Below, piece after piece: positions 16,116-24,486 of a stretch of 48,444 nt of DNA. A program made the translations under genes and the position numbers. The notes below the pieces were generated by a model. It worked only from the letters and a program-made list of their open reading frames with translations, did no database searches and was not told the origin of the DNA. How positions within the stretch are numbered: the stretch's first letter is position 1; every line of letters starts with the position of its first letter. This DNA comes from Klebsiella pneumoniae (GTDB taxonomy: Bacteria; Pseudomonadota; Gammaproteobacteria; Ga0077536), in the NCBI GenBank assembly GCA_945876945.1, contig CAMCQE010000014.1, positions 1 to 48,444 on the forward strand, given 5' to 3'.

Positions 16116-16841
16116 ATGCCAGTAGACCCGCTGACCGGCGATAACGACGATGTCACGCAGCTGCCGACACCGTCGTCCAAGCGGGGCTTTGATCTCCACA
16201 CACCGGAAGGCCGCCGCCGCGCGTTCAACCAGTTAACCTACGACGATCAAGGCTTTCTCCGCGCCAAGTTCCGCAATTTCCATTGGGTGTCGCCCGAGAT
16301 GGCGCGCGCCAACCAGCCCTCCCCGCGCCGCATCGCCGAGTACGCGGGCATGGGCTTCAAGACCATTATCAATCTGCGCGGATTCAACGATTCCGGGTAC
16401 TACCTGCTGGAGCGCGAAGCCTGCAAGGCGCACGGTCTCGCCCTGATCGACGCGCCTTTCGGCGCTCGCGAGCCGCCTTACAAGGACCGGCTGTTGCGCG
16501 TCGCTCGGCTATTTGAAGAAATTCGCTACCCGGCGCTCATGCACTGCAAGTCCGGCGCCGACCGCGCCGGGATGTTGTCGGTGCTGTATCTCCATCTGCA
16601 CTGCAAGCAGCCGCTGCCGCAGGCCTTGGCGCAACTCAGCCTCAAGTATCTGCATATCCGGCAGAGCAAAACCGGCATGCTGGATTACTTCTTTGATTGC
16701 TACCTCGCCGAGAGTGACGGCGGCCAACTGCCGTTTCTGGACTGGGTGCGGGATGTCTACGACCCCGCCGCAGTGCGGGCCGGCTTTATGGGGCAATGGT
16801 GGGCGAACGTGCTGGTCGACAAGCTGCTGAGGCGAGAGTGA
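16116..16841 (+). CDS. Tyrosine/dual-specificity-type protein phosphatase
   Basis: This 241-residue soluble protein contains the phosphatase P-loop HCKSGADRAG (Cys144, Arg150; H-C-x5-R), with Cys as nucleophile. INLRGFND precedes it and Asp113 in IDAPFGAREPP may be the general acid. The fold matches the DSP-like group of bacterial tyrosine phosphatases. Substrate could be a phosphoprotein, a phosphoinositide or another phosphoester. It is monocistronic and convergent with the CBS-domain gene. Confidence 0.85.
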   Translation: MPVDPLTGDNDDVTQLPTPSSKRGFDLHTPEGRRRAFNQLTYDDQGFLRAKFRNFHWVSPEMARANQPSPRRIAEYAGMGFKTIINLRGFNDSGYYLLEREACKAHGLALIDAPFGAREPPYKDRLLRVARLFEEIRYPALMHCKSGADRAGMLSVLYLHLHCKQPLPQALAQLSLKYLHIRQSKTGMLDYFFDCYLAESDGGQLPFLDWVRDVYDPAAVRAGFMGQWWANVLVDKLLRRE

Positions 16842-16847
16842 GGAGCG

Positions 16848-16857
16848 CCTGATCAGG
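16848..16857. other. Short palindrome between convergent genes
   Basis: CCTGATCAGG, a perfect 10-bp palindrome, lies 7 bases after the phosphatase stop codon in the convergent gap before the CBS gene end. Too short to be a terminator on its own. Confidence 0.3.
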
Positions 16858-16890
16858 TGAGTGCCCGCTAGCTCTGAAAGCCCACCTGCC

Positions 16891-17319
16891 TCACCGATGG
16901 ATGTATTGCTCCAGCTGCGCAATCACAAACTGCTGGTCGGCGATGATGGCTTTGACCAAATCGCCGACCGACACCAGCCCGCACAAACGCCCTTCGTCCA
17001 CGATGGGCAAATGACGGATGCGGCGCTGGCTCATGATGGCCATGGCCTCTTCGATGCTGAGCGAGGGCCGGCCGGTAATCACCGGTGAACTCATGATTTC
17101 GCGCACTTCGGTGGCGTGCGAGGAGCGGCCGCGTAAAACGATTTTTCTCGCGTAATCCCGCTCGGACACCACACCCAGAATCTGCTCCTCGTCCATCACC
17201 AATAGCGCGCCAACTCCGTGGGTGGCCATCTGCGCGACGGCGTCGTAGACCACCGCCTGCGGGCTGATGCTGTGAACGTGGCGGCCCTTCATTGCGAGCA
17301 ACTGCTGCACCGTGGACAT
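16891..17319 (-). CDS. Tandem CBS-domain protein
   Basis: The 142-residue protein is two CBS domains and nothing else. The first spans about residues 10-60 (AVAQMATHGVGALLVMDEEQILGVVSERDYARKI in parts) and the second about 75-130 (SIEEAMAIMSQRRIRHLPIVDEGRLCGLVSVGDLVKA in parts). Such proteins bind adenine nucleotides (AMP, ATP, SAM or NAD) between the two domains and act as energy sensors; the partner is not evident here. The ATG at 17319 is preceded by GAGAGGAATCAACC, a usable ribosome-binding site. Confidence 0.9.
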   Translation of the reverse strand: MSTVQQLLAMKGRHVHSISPQAVVYDAVAQMATHGVGALLVMDEEQILGVVSERDYARKIVLRGRSSHATEVREIMSSPVITGRPSLSIEEAMAIMSQRRIRHLPIVDEGRLCGLVSVGDLVKAIIADQQFVIAQLEQYIHR

Positions 17320-17408
17320 GGTTGATTCCTCTCGTGGCTATCGACCCTCAATGTAGGCCGCCGATGAACGGCAAGACTTGAGCGGGATGCGGTAAACCGC
17401 GCGGGGCC

Positions 17409-18449
17409 TCACACCACCAGCGGCAGTTCGTCCATCGCGGCCAGCTGTTCGCGCAAGGAGAGAATGTGGTCTTGCCAGTAGCGCTGGCCGTTGAACCAGG
17501 GGAAGTGCATGGGGAAGGCGGGGTCGGACCAACGGCGGGCGAGCCAGGCCGCGTAGTGCAGGATGCGTAGCGTGCGCAGGGCTTCGATGAGCGCGAGTTC
17601 GCTGCGGTCGAGTTCGCGAAAGTCTTCATAGCCTTCCAGCAGCAGTGAAAGCTGGCGGGTCATGTCGATGCGGTCGCCGGACAGCAGCATCCATAAATCC
17701 TGAATGGCCGGGCCTTGCACGCAGTCGTCCAAATCCACGAAGTGCGGGCCGGCGGTGGTCCACAAAATATTGCCGTGATGGCAATCGCCGTGGAGGCGAA
17801 TGCCCATCACCGGCCCGATAGCCTCGAAAGTCGCAGCCGCCTGGGCCACCGCCGCCGAAGCCGCTGCCTCGTAAGCGGGGCGCAAATCGCCAGGTAAAAA
17901 CTCACTCGCGAGCAGAAAGCGCACCGATTCCTCGCCCAGGCGCGCCACCGTGAGCGCCGGCCGATGGCGAAATTTCTTCACTGCTCCACGGCCGTGAATG
18001 CGGCCGAGAAAACGCCCAATCCAGCGCAAGGTCTCGGCGTCATCGAGTTCCGGCGCGCGACCGGGGCGATTGGGGAACAGCGCGTAACGCAGGTCTTCCA
18101 CTTCGTGCAGGCTCTGGCCGGCTACCACCAGCGGCGGCACCACCGGCAGCTCGGCGTCATGCAGTTCCTGCGCGAAGCTGTGCTCTTCGCGAATGCAGTC
18201 GCTGCTCCAGCGGCCGGCGCGGTAGAACTTGGCAATCAGGGAATTGCCGTCTTCCAGCCCTACGCGATACACGCGGTTTTCGTAGCTGTTAAGCGCGAGC
18301 AGGCGGCCGTTGGTAATGAAGCCCAGCGCATCCACGCTATCCAGCACGCGCTCCGGCGTGAGCGTGGCGAAGGGTGTTTCGCCCGGCGGCGGCGGGGGTG
18401 GCGCGGGCGGCGGCGCAACATTACCCGAGCGCGGGCGGGGAGGCGTCAT
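17409..18449 (-). CDS. srkA: SrkA/RdoA-like stress response kinase
   Basis: This 346-residue protein has the choline kinase/APH-like fold of E. coli SrkA (YihE), a Ser/Thr kinase involved in envelope and oxidative stress. Visible motifs are NSYENRVYRVG and LIAKFYR (nucleotide end), catalytic HGDCHHGN, and metal-binding FVDLDD. The N-terminus adds a proline-rich leader (residues about 12-24) not found in E. coli. The start is the ATG overlapping the DUF998 stop (ATGA). Longer readings would lie inside the upstream gene. Confidence 0.88.
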   Translation of the reverse strand: MTPPRPRSGNVAPPPAPPPPPPGETPFATLTPERVLDSVDALGFITNGRLLALNSYENRVYRVGLEDGNSLIAKFYRAGRWSSDCIREEHSFAQELHDAELPVVPPLVVAGQSLHEVEDLRYALFPNRPGRAPELDDAETLRWIGRFLGRIHGRGAVKKFRHRPALTVARLGEESVRFLLASEFLPGDLRPAYEAAASAAVAQAAATFEAIGPVMGIRLHGDCHHGNILWTTAGPHFVDLDDCVQGPAIQDLWMLLSGDRIDMTRQLSLLLEGYEDFRELDRSELALIEALRTLRILHYAAWLARRWSDPAFPMHFPWFNGQRYWQDHILSLREQLAAMDELPLVV

Positions 18450-19198
18450 TTCCGGCGGAAGTGGCGATGGCGCGGGGCATAGTTCGGTTTGCGCCATTCG
18501 AGGTCTTCGGCCCAGATCCGGCTGCGCCACATCATCACCGTCCAGATCACCATCCACACGCTGAGAATGCCGGTGGCGTAACGCTGATACAGGCCCTGCT
18601 CGCTGCCGCTGGTGGCCATCATCACCATCGAGACGATGGTCCAGCTACCGCAGCCAAAGCTGAGCGAAGAAAACCACTTCAGTTTGGGATAGCGGTTCAC
18701 CGTGACGCCGAAGGCCAGCGCGGCAAAAGTGAGCGAGACGTCGTTGATGGCCGTCGTCCACAAATGCATACGCGCGGCGGCCGGCACTTCAAACCCAAGG
18801 CAGCTCGCATCGCAGGGATAGATGCCGCCACCCATGCGACCGATGCCGCCGGCCAGCAGCAGCAGACTGGCGAGCACCGAGGCGGGATCGTGTCGGAAGC
18901 GGAACGCGGCGTAGAGTCCGGCCACTACGTACAGCGCACCGGAGAGACCAAACCCCAAGGCCCGCATCAGCACCGCGCTGTCGGACTCGCCGGTAGCCAG
19001 CGCGCTGATCATGTCAATGCGGTGGCTATAGCCTTCGTTCTGGCTCGCCGCCCACACAATCATCCCGCCCCAGATCAACGGCCCCAACGCGCCGCAGGCC
19101 AGACAGAACTGCCCGAACAGGGCTTCGATTTGTTGCTGGCGAGGGGTGCTTGAAGCGTCTTCCGTGCGCTGGGGCACAGGGTTTTTGGCGGTTGTCAT
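18446..19198 (-). CDS. DUF998 membrane protein
   Basis: The 250-residue protein has six or so hydrophobic segments, beginning near residue 30. The pattern GGIGRMGGGIYPCDASCLGFE followed by a W/H-rich turn is typical of DUF998 membrane proteins. Function is unknown. It is translationally coupled to the SrkA-like kinase downstream, suggesting membrane or stress physiology. Divergent from the lipoprotein gene at 19337. Confidence 0.75.
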   Translation of the reverse strand: MTTAKNPVPQRTEDASSTPRQQQIEALFGQFCLACGALGPLIWGGMIVWAASQNEGYSHRIDMISALATGESDSAVLMRALGFGLSGALYVVAGLYAAFRFRHDPASVLASLLLLAGGIGRMGGGIYPCDASCLGFEVPAAARMHLWTTAINDVSLTFAALAFGVTVNRYPKLKWFSSLSFGCGSWTIVSMVMMATSGSEQGLYQRYATGILSVWMVIWTVMMWRSRIWAEDLEWRKPNYAPRHRHFRRK

Positions 19199-19336
19199 GG
19201 GTCACGAATCTCTGCTCTCGGGCCGCTCACCATGCACGCGGCGGGAGCAGGTCGCAAGCGCAAAACGACCGCGATCTTTGATCGACGCCTGTAGCCTCGC
19301 AGGGTAGAGTGCAGCCCTCTCGCGGAGGAACCTCGA

Positions 19337-19645
19337 ATGACGCGCCCTATCAGTTTTATTCTTGCTGGCACGCTCGCCAGCGTGCTGCTGGCCGGTTGCG
19401 CCAGCCATCCCGTGGCCCCGGAAGATCCGGCGCTGGCGAGCTGCGAAGCTGCCGCGCGTGATGCGGGTTTGAAACCCAAAGGGCGGCATTTCCTCAGCAT
19501 TGATGCGAGCGACCAGGCGCCCGCCCTGTGGCGCCGCCTGGTGTCCCGCGCCGGTCGCGTATTCGACCAGCCGGCACCCAACCCGCTATATCGGGTCAAC
19601 GTCGACCGCTGCGTCAAAGCGGCCCATCCCCTCGCGCAGCAGTAG
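19337..19645 (+). CDS. Small lipoprotein
   Basis: This 102-residue protein has a lipoprotein signal peptide with lipobox LLAGC (Cys21). The mature part is about 80 residues with two further Cys residues (SCEAAARDAG near the start, VDRCVKAA near the end) that could form a disulfide. No family recognised. GAGGAACCTCGA before the ATG is a good ribosome-binding site. It precedes the acyl-CoA dehydrogenase gene by 11 bases, so the two are probably cotranscribed. Confidence 0.75.
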   Translation: MTRPISFILAGTLASVLLAGCASHPVAPEDPALASCEAAARDAGLKPKGRHFLSIDASDQAPALWRRLVSRAGRVFDQPAPNPLYRVNVDRCVKAAHPLAQQ

Positions 19646-19656
19646 GCAGCAATCCC

Positions 19657-20982
19657 ATGTGGAATTTTGAAACCGAGCCCGAATTCCAGCGCAAGCTGGA
19701 CTGGATTGAGACTTTCGTTCGCGAGCAGATTGAGCCGCTCGACTATCTCTTTCCCAAAGACGAAACCTACAACACGCGCAACGAAGCGCTGATGAGCATC
19801 ATGGCGCCGCTCAAAGCCGAGGTGCGCACGCAGGGGCTGTGGGCCTGTCATTTGCCGCCGTCGATGGGCGGCGGTGGCTGGGGCCAGTTGAAGCTCGCGC
19901 TGATGAACGAAATCCTCGGCCGTTCGTTTTTTGCCCCGACGATTTTTGGCACCGCGGCGCCAGACACCGGCAATGCCGAAATCCTCGCCCACTTCGGCAC
20001 GCCGGCGCAGAAAGCGCAGTACCTGAAGCCGCTGATGGACGGCGAGATTGTGTCCTGCTTCTCCATGACCGAACCGCAGGGCGGGGCGGATCCGAATGTG
20101 TTCACCTGCCGCGCCGATCAAACCGCCACCGGTTGGGTGTTGCATGGCGAGAAATGGTTTGCGTCGAACGCCCGGTGGGCGGACTTCCTGATTGTGATGG
20201 TGGTGACCGACACCACCACGGCGATCCACCACGGCGCGAGCATGTTCATCGTGCCCACCCACACGCCGGGCGTTGAGTTCGTGCGCAACAGCGGCATGGC
20301 CTTTGAGCACCCGGAACACGGCGCCCATGCGTATTTGCGCTTTAACGACGTGCAGCTCACCAACGACAACCTGCTGGGCAAGCCGGGCGAAGCTTTCAAG
20401 ATTGCCCAGACCCGCCTCGGCGGCGGCCGGGTGCATCACGCGATGCGCACCGTGGGCCTCGCCCGACGGGCGTTTGACGCGCTCTGCGAACGCGCCCAGT
20501 CGCGCTACACGCAGGGCTCGCGGCTGGCCGACAAACAGCTGGTGCAAGACACCATCGCCGAAGCCTGGATGCAGCTCGAGCAGTTCCGGCTGCTGGTCAT
20601 TCAGACCGCATGGAAAATCGACAAACTGAACGACTACAAACAGGTGCGTGGCGACATCGCGGCGGTAAAGGTGTTGAGCGAGCGGGTGATGGTAGACATC
20701 GCCAGCAAGGCCATTCATCTGCACGGCGCACTCGGCATTTCCAACGAAATGCTGTTCGGCGAATGGCTGCTGTGGGGCCACGCGCTGGGGCTCGCCGACG
20801 GCCCGAGCGAAGTGCATAAGCTCACGCTGGCCAAGCAGCTGTTACGCGCGCATCCGACCACGCCGGATCTCTTTCCCAGCCAGCACATTCCAAGTGGCGC
20901 GGCGCGGGCGGCCGAGAAATACGCCGAGCATCTGCGGCTGCCGGGGCATCGGCGGGGCTGGGTGCCGGACGAGCAAGCCTAG
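19657..20982 (+). CDS. Acyl-CoA dehydrogenase family protein
   Basis: The 441-residue flavoenzyme has the ACAD layout: N-terminal helical domain, beta domain with CFSMTEPQGGADPN (flavin/substrate loop) and GEKWFASNA, and C-terminal helical domain ending with HLHGALGISNEMLFGEWL and DGPSEVHKLTLAK. The oxidation of an acyl-CoA to its 2,3-enoyl-CoA is the usual reaction. The size and the longer N-terminus are like the ACAD10/11-type group rather than the short-chain enzymes. The start MWNFETE is chosen because upstream codons overlap the lipoprotein gene. Confidence 0.88.
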   Translation: MWNFETEPEFQRKLDWIETFVREQIEPLDYLFPKDETYNTRNEALMSIMAPLKAEVRTQGLWACHLPPSMGGGGWGQLKLALMNEILGRSFFAPTIFGTAAPDTGNAEILAHFGTPAQKAQYLKPLMDGEIVSCFSMTEPQGGADPNVFTCRADQTATGWVLHGEKWFASNARWADFLIVMVVTDTTTAIHHGASMFIVPTHTPGVEFVRNSGMAFEHPEHGAHAYLRFNDVQLTNDNLLGKPGEAFKIAQTRLGGGRVHHAMRTVGLARRAFDALCERAQSRYTQGSRLADKQLVQDTIAEAWMQLEQFRLLVIQTAWKIDKLNDYKQVRGDIAAVKVLSERVMVDIASKAIHLHGALGISNEMLFGEWLLWGHALGLADGPSEVHKLTLAKQLLRAHPTTPDLFPSQHIPSGAARAAEKYAEHLRLPGHRRGWVPDEQA

Positions 20983-21063
20983 CGGGGGCGAGTTCGTCGC
21001 CCCGGGCTCGTTGATCTGCCTGGTTTGAGGTCTGCAGGTGGCGGGCTCATTGCGCTGGTGCCA

Positions 21064-21100
21064 GCCCGTTCATGCTTCGACAAGCTCAGCACGAACGGGC
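21064..21100. repeat. REP-like palindromic element
   Basis: GCCCGTTC (21064-21071) and GAACGGGC (21093-21100) form perfect 8-bp arms around ATGCTTCGACAAGCTCAGCAC, which itself contains a small GCTT-CGAC-AAGC hairpin. The core TTCGACAAGCTCAGCACGAACGG is a very common dispersed repeat of proteobacterial intergenic regions, often seen translated as a false peptide. Confidence 0.85.
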
Positions 21101-21160
21101 GTAACGTCTGTCGCCGCAGTGGGTCCTTGCTGGAGGGGCGAGCCGGTCTTGCCGTTCGCG

Positions 21161-21240
21161 CGAGACCGGGAACACCGTTCGCGCTGAGCCGGTCGAAGCG
21201 CGAGACCGGGAACACCGCTCGAGCTGAGCCGGTCGAAGCG
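21161..21240. repeat. Tandem 40-bp repeat, two copies
   Basis: Units 21161-21200 and 21201-21240 differ at two positions (21178/21218 and 21182/21222). Each contains GCTGAGCCGGTCGAAGCG, a diverged form of the same CTGAGC-TGTCGAAG core as the element at 21064, in the opposite orientation. A partial unit appears near 21141-21160. The array ends 10 bases from the helicase stop, in the convergent gap. Confidence 0.85.
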
Positions 21241-21250
21241 CGGCAGCGCC

Positions 21251-23293
21251 CTACTTCTTCTTCGATTTCTTCGGCTTGTCCTGCGGCACCAGCGGGCTCA
21301 GGTTGTAGCGGAATTTGCCAAAGCGCACGGTCTTCAAGTGTTCCAGCAGATCTTTCGGCATGCCGTCAGGCAGGTCGATGGTGCTGAAATCGTCATACAA
21401 ATCGATGCGTCCGATGTAGCGAGCTTCAAGCCCCGCCTCGTTGGCGATCGCACCCACGATGTGTTTAGGGAGGACGCCGTGCGTCGTACCGACATCGATG
21501 CGGTAGCGCACCATATCGATCTCGGGGAACTCCTTCAGGCGCTCGGCGCGAGTAGGAATGTCCAATTCCGGCGGGGCCGGCGGCGGCGCGAAGTATTCTT
21601 CCAGCTCGCCGGGGCGCGGCAAGGTCCGCGCCGGGGTGGGCGCGGCGAGCGTAGCGTCGTCGTAGTCTTCGTCAAGCGGCGCGCTTGGCGCAGGCGCAGG
21701 CGCCACCCGCGGCGGGCGCGGTGCGCGCTCGGGCCGCTCCTTGCTGGCCAGACGCTCGGCAAATTCCGAGCGCGGCGCGCGTTCAGCGGGTTCGCTACGC
21801 GCGGGGCGCTCAGCCCGTTGCGGACGTTCATCCCGCGCTGGGCGTTCGTCCCGCATCGGGCGCTCTTCACGGACAGGACGTTCATCCCGCGCGGGACGCT
21901 CTTCGCGCACCGGACGGTCCGTCCGCTGATAGCGGTCACGGGCGCCCGGATCGGCGCCGGGGACGGCGCCTTCAAACTGCAAGGGGCGCTCGCGCTGAAC
22001 CATAAAGGCCATCGCGGCGGCCAGCGGGGCCATCTCCACCCCGCGTTCGCGGGCCATTTCTTCGACTAAATCGCTGAACCATTCGAGTTCCTCGCTGGCG
22101 AGGGTATCGAACACCGCTTTCTTGAACTGGGTAACGCGCCGGCTGGCGATTGCTTCGCGAGACGGCGCCCGCATGGGTTCGATCGGCTGACGAGTCGCCC
22201 GCTCGATGGCTCGCAGCATGCGCACTTCGCGCGGCGAGACAAACAAAATCGCCTCGCCCGGTCGGCCGGCGCGGCCGGTGCGGCCGATGCGGTGGACGTA
22301 GCTTTCGATGTCGTAAGGGATGTCGTAGTTGATGACGTGGCTGATGCGCGGCACGTCCAGCCCGCGGGCGGCAACGTCGGTGGCGATCACCACGTCGAGA
22401 TGGCCGCTCTTCAACTGTTCGATGGTTTTTTCGCGCTGGGACTGGTTGAGGTCGCCGTTCAGCGCCGCGCACGCATAGCCGCGCGCTTCGAGACGCTCCG
22501 CCAGTTCGGTGGTCGCCATCTTGGTCCGCACGAAAATGATGACCGCGTCGAGCTCTTCGCCTTCGAGAATGCGGGTCAGCGCATCGAGCTTGTGCAGCCC
22601 GGCGACCTGCCAATAGCGCTGGCGCACGGCTTCTACCGTGCTGGTCTTGGCCTTGATGCGAATTTCGCGCGGATTGCGCAGATGCCGCTGCGCCACCTGC
22701 CGGATGGGCTCGGGCATGGTGGCCGAAAAGAGTGCGGTCTGGCGCGAGGAGGGGGTGTGCTGGAGGATGGCTTCGACGTCGTCGATGAAGCCCATCCGCA
22801 GCATTTCGTCCGCTTCGTCGAGCACCAAGCCGCGCACATTGGCGAGATTGAGCGTCTCGCGGCGCAGGTGGTCCATGATTCGACCCGGCGTTCCCACCAC
22901 CACATGCACATTGCGCCGCAGCTGGTGCAACTGCTGGCTCATGCTCTGGCCACCATAAATCGGCAACACGTGAAAACCCGGCATGCCGCTCGCGTAGCGC
23001 TGGAAAGCTTCCGCCACCTGAATCGCAAGTTCGCGGGTGGGCGTCAGCACCAACACCTGCGGATCGTGAGCGTTGAGATCAATTTTCGCGAGAAACGGCA
23101 GCGCGAAAGCGGCCGTTTTACCCGTGCCCGTCTGGGCCTGACCGATGATGTCCTCCCCTGCGAGCAGCGTGGGAATGGCTGCAGCCTGAATCGGGGAAGG
23201 GGTTTCGTAGCCAATCGTGTTGAGCGAAGCCAGCAAATTGGCAGGCAGGCCGAGGTCGGCAAAACGGGGCAAGGAGTCAGCGGCGTCAGACAT
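21251..23293 (-). CDS. deaD: DEAD-box ATP-dependent RNA helicase
   Basis: The 680-residue helicase has a Q motif near residue 33, motif I AQTGTGKT (53-60), PTRELA, TPGRIM, DEAD (159-162), SAT (190-192), and HRIGRTGRAG near 334-343. A disordered linker (about 440-590) is followed by a DbpA-like RNA-binding domain (about 593-666) and a lysine-rich tail. This is the CsdA/DeaD plan, which acts in ribosome assembly and cold adaptation. Residues 459-500 are seven copies of a hexapeptide (D/E)RPxR(D/E/A/S). The start MSDAADS is the one fitting homologues. Confidence 0.9.
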   Translation of the reverse strand: MSDAADSLPRFADLGLPANLLASLNTIGYETPSPIQAAAIPTLLAGEDIIGQAQTGTGKTAAFALPFLAKIDLNAHDPQVLVLTPTRELAIQVAEAFQRYASGMPGFHVLPIYGGQSMSQQLHQLRRNVHVVVGTPGRIMDHLRRETLNLANVRGLVLDEADEMLRMGFIDDVEAILQHTPSSRQTALFSATMPEPIRQVAQRHLRNPREIRIKAKTSTVEAVRQRYWQVAGLHKLDALTRILEGEELDAVIIFVRTKMATTELAERLEARGYACAALNGDLNQSQREKTIEQLKSGHLDVVIATDVAARGLDVPRISHVINYDIPYDIESYVHRIGRTGRAGRPGEAILFVSPREVRMLRAIERATRQPIEPMRAPSREAIASRRVTQFKKAVFDTLASEELEWFSDLVEEMARERGVEMAPLAAAMAFMVQRERPLQFEGAVPGADPGARDRYQRTDRPVREERPARDERPVREERPMRDERPARDERPQRAERPARSEPAERAPRSEFAERLASKERPERAPRPPRVAPAPAPSAPLDEDYDDATLAAPTPARTLPRPGELEEYFAPPPAPPELDIPTRAERLKEFPEIDMVRYRIDVGTTHGVLPKHIVGAIANEAGLEARYIGRIDLYDDFSTIDLPDGMPKDLLEHLKTVRFGKFRYNLSPLVPQDKPKKSKKK
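21794..21919 (-). repeat. Coding hexapeptide repeat in the helicase linker
   Basis: Seven consecutive 18-bp units encode (D/E)RPxR(D/E/A/S), for example ERPARD and ERPVRE. The unit alternates positive and negative charges with proline, predicting a disordered polyampholyte suited to RNA contact or phase separation. Confidence 0.85.
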
Positions 23294-23440
23294 GAGCGGA
23301 GGATTAACCGGGCGTGGGGGTCGGGCAGTGTAAACCACCTGCCGGCCCAAAAGTTGCTCGTCGTGTCAAGAATTTGCGGCGACGCAGTATAAAGACCTGA
23401 TCGAGGACAACTCGACGTCGATTCGCGCCCGTCGGTGCCC

Positions 23441-24433
23441 TCACGCCAGCCAGCGGTTTCGCTCCACCTTCAGCGTGTCTCGCCACACCTGGCGCGGTGG
23501 CCGGAAGTTGACCTCTAGGTGATCCATCGCCTTCGCACCACTGAAACGCAAATCCATAAACGCCGAGCGGGCCAGATCGGCGCTGAACACTCGCGGCAGG
23601 CGGAACAGCCGCTGGAACGGTTGCGCGATCGCGCACAAACTCACTGCAAGCCAGCGCGGCAGATACCAAAGAATGTATTCCGCGGCGCCAGGCATGGTGT
23701 GCCAGGTCTTGAAGACCTCGCGCAACGGCAGCGCCCCGCCAGACAGCAGATAGGTCTCCCCTTCGCGGCCGCGCTCAACGGCATGCGTGATCGCCGCCGC
23801 CACGTCATCGACGTGCACAAAACTCACCGTACCGTTGCCGAAGGAGAATGGCGGCAGCTGCCCCCGCACATACAGGCGCGCCATATGCCCAAGACTGGAA
23901 TGGTCACCGGGTCCTGCCACCGCGACAGGGCACAGCACCACCACCGGTGCACCGGCGCGTTGCAGCCCAAGGGCCAGTTCGTGCGCCTCGGTCTTGGTCG
24001 CTTCGTAATGGGATTGCGGCGTAGAGCGGCGAACCCAGGTTTCATCCCGCAGATGCCCGTCGGTTTCGCCAAAAGCGAAGGCGGTCGAGACATAGAAAAT
24101 GCGGCGGATGCCGAGTTCGTGCGCGATACCCAGCGTGTTGGCGGTACCGTTCACGTTGACCGCCGTCATCTGCCGCCGCTCGGCGCGGGTCAAGCCAAAG
24201 GCATAAATGCCGGCGTTATGGATGACCGCTTCGGCGCTGGCCATCCCCGCGCGTAAGGCCGCGCGGTCCGTCACATCCCCCACCGCAAGTTCGGCGCCGG
24301 AGGCCGCCAGAGCCCGCGCCGCCGGGCTCGCCGGATCCCGTACGAGCACGGTGACGTCGTAACCCTTGACCTGCAAGCCATTGACCACGCATTGGCCAAT
24401 GAACCCGGTACCGCCGGTCACAAACACCCGCAT
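23441..24433 (-). CDS. NAD-dependent epimerase/dehydratase-type oxidoreductase
   Basis: This 330-residue extended short-chain dehydrogenase has a Rossmann motif GGTGFIG (7-13), the catalytic Ser-Thr pair near 116-117, and Tyr143-x3-Lys147 in HYEATK. A hydrophobic C-terminal stretch (ILWYLPRWLAVSLCAIAQPF) resembles that of 3-beta-hydroxysteroid dehydrogenase-like and dihydroflavonol reductase-like enzymes and may touch the membrane. The substrate is unknown. The SDR gene lies 53 bases upstream on the same strand. Confidence 0.83.
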   Translation of the reverse strand: MRVFVTGGTGFIGQCVVNGLQVKGYDVTVLVRDPASPAARALAASGAELAVGDVTDRAALRAGMASAEAVIHNAGIYAFGLTRAERRQMTAVNVNGTANTLGIAHELGIRRIFYVSTAFAFGETDGHLRDETWVRRSTPQSHYEATKTEAHELALGLQRAGAPVVVLCPVAVAGPGDHSSLGHMARLYVRGQLPPFSFGNGTVSFVHVDDVAAAITHAVERGREGETYLLSGGALPLREVFKTWHTMPGAAEYILWYLPRWLAVSLCAIAQPFQRLFRLPRVFSADLARSAFMDLRFSGAKAMDHLEVNFRPPRQVWRDTLKVERNRWLA

Positions 24434-24486
24434 GCCTTGCCCTCCTCCGTCTCCAGTGCCGACGCGTCGGTCGCTTCAGCGCGCGA

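Noticed and set aside
20979-21215. 78-codon minus frame across the repeats near 21.1 kb.
   Set aside because: It reads through the REP-like and tandem repeats and gives the familiar false peptide containing VLSLSKHE.
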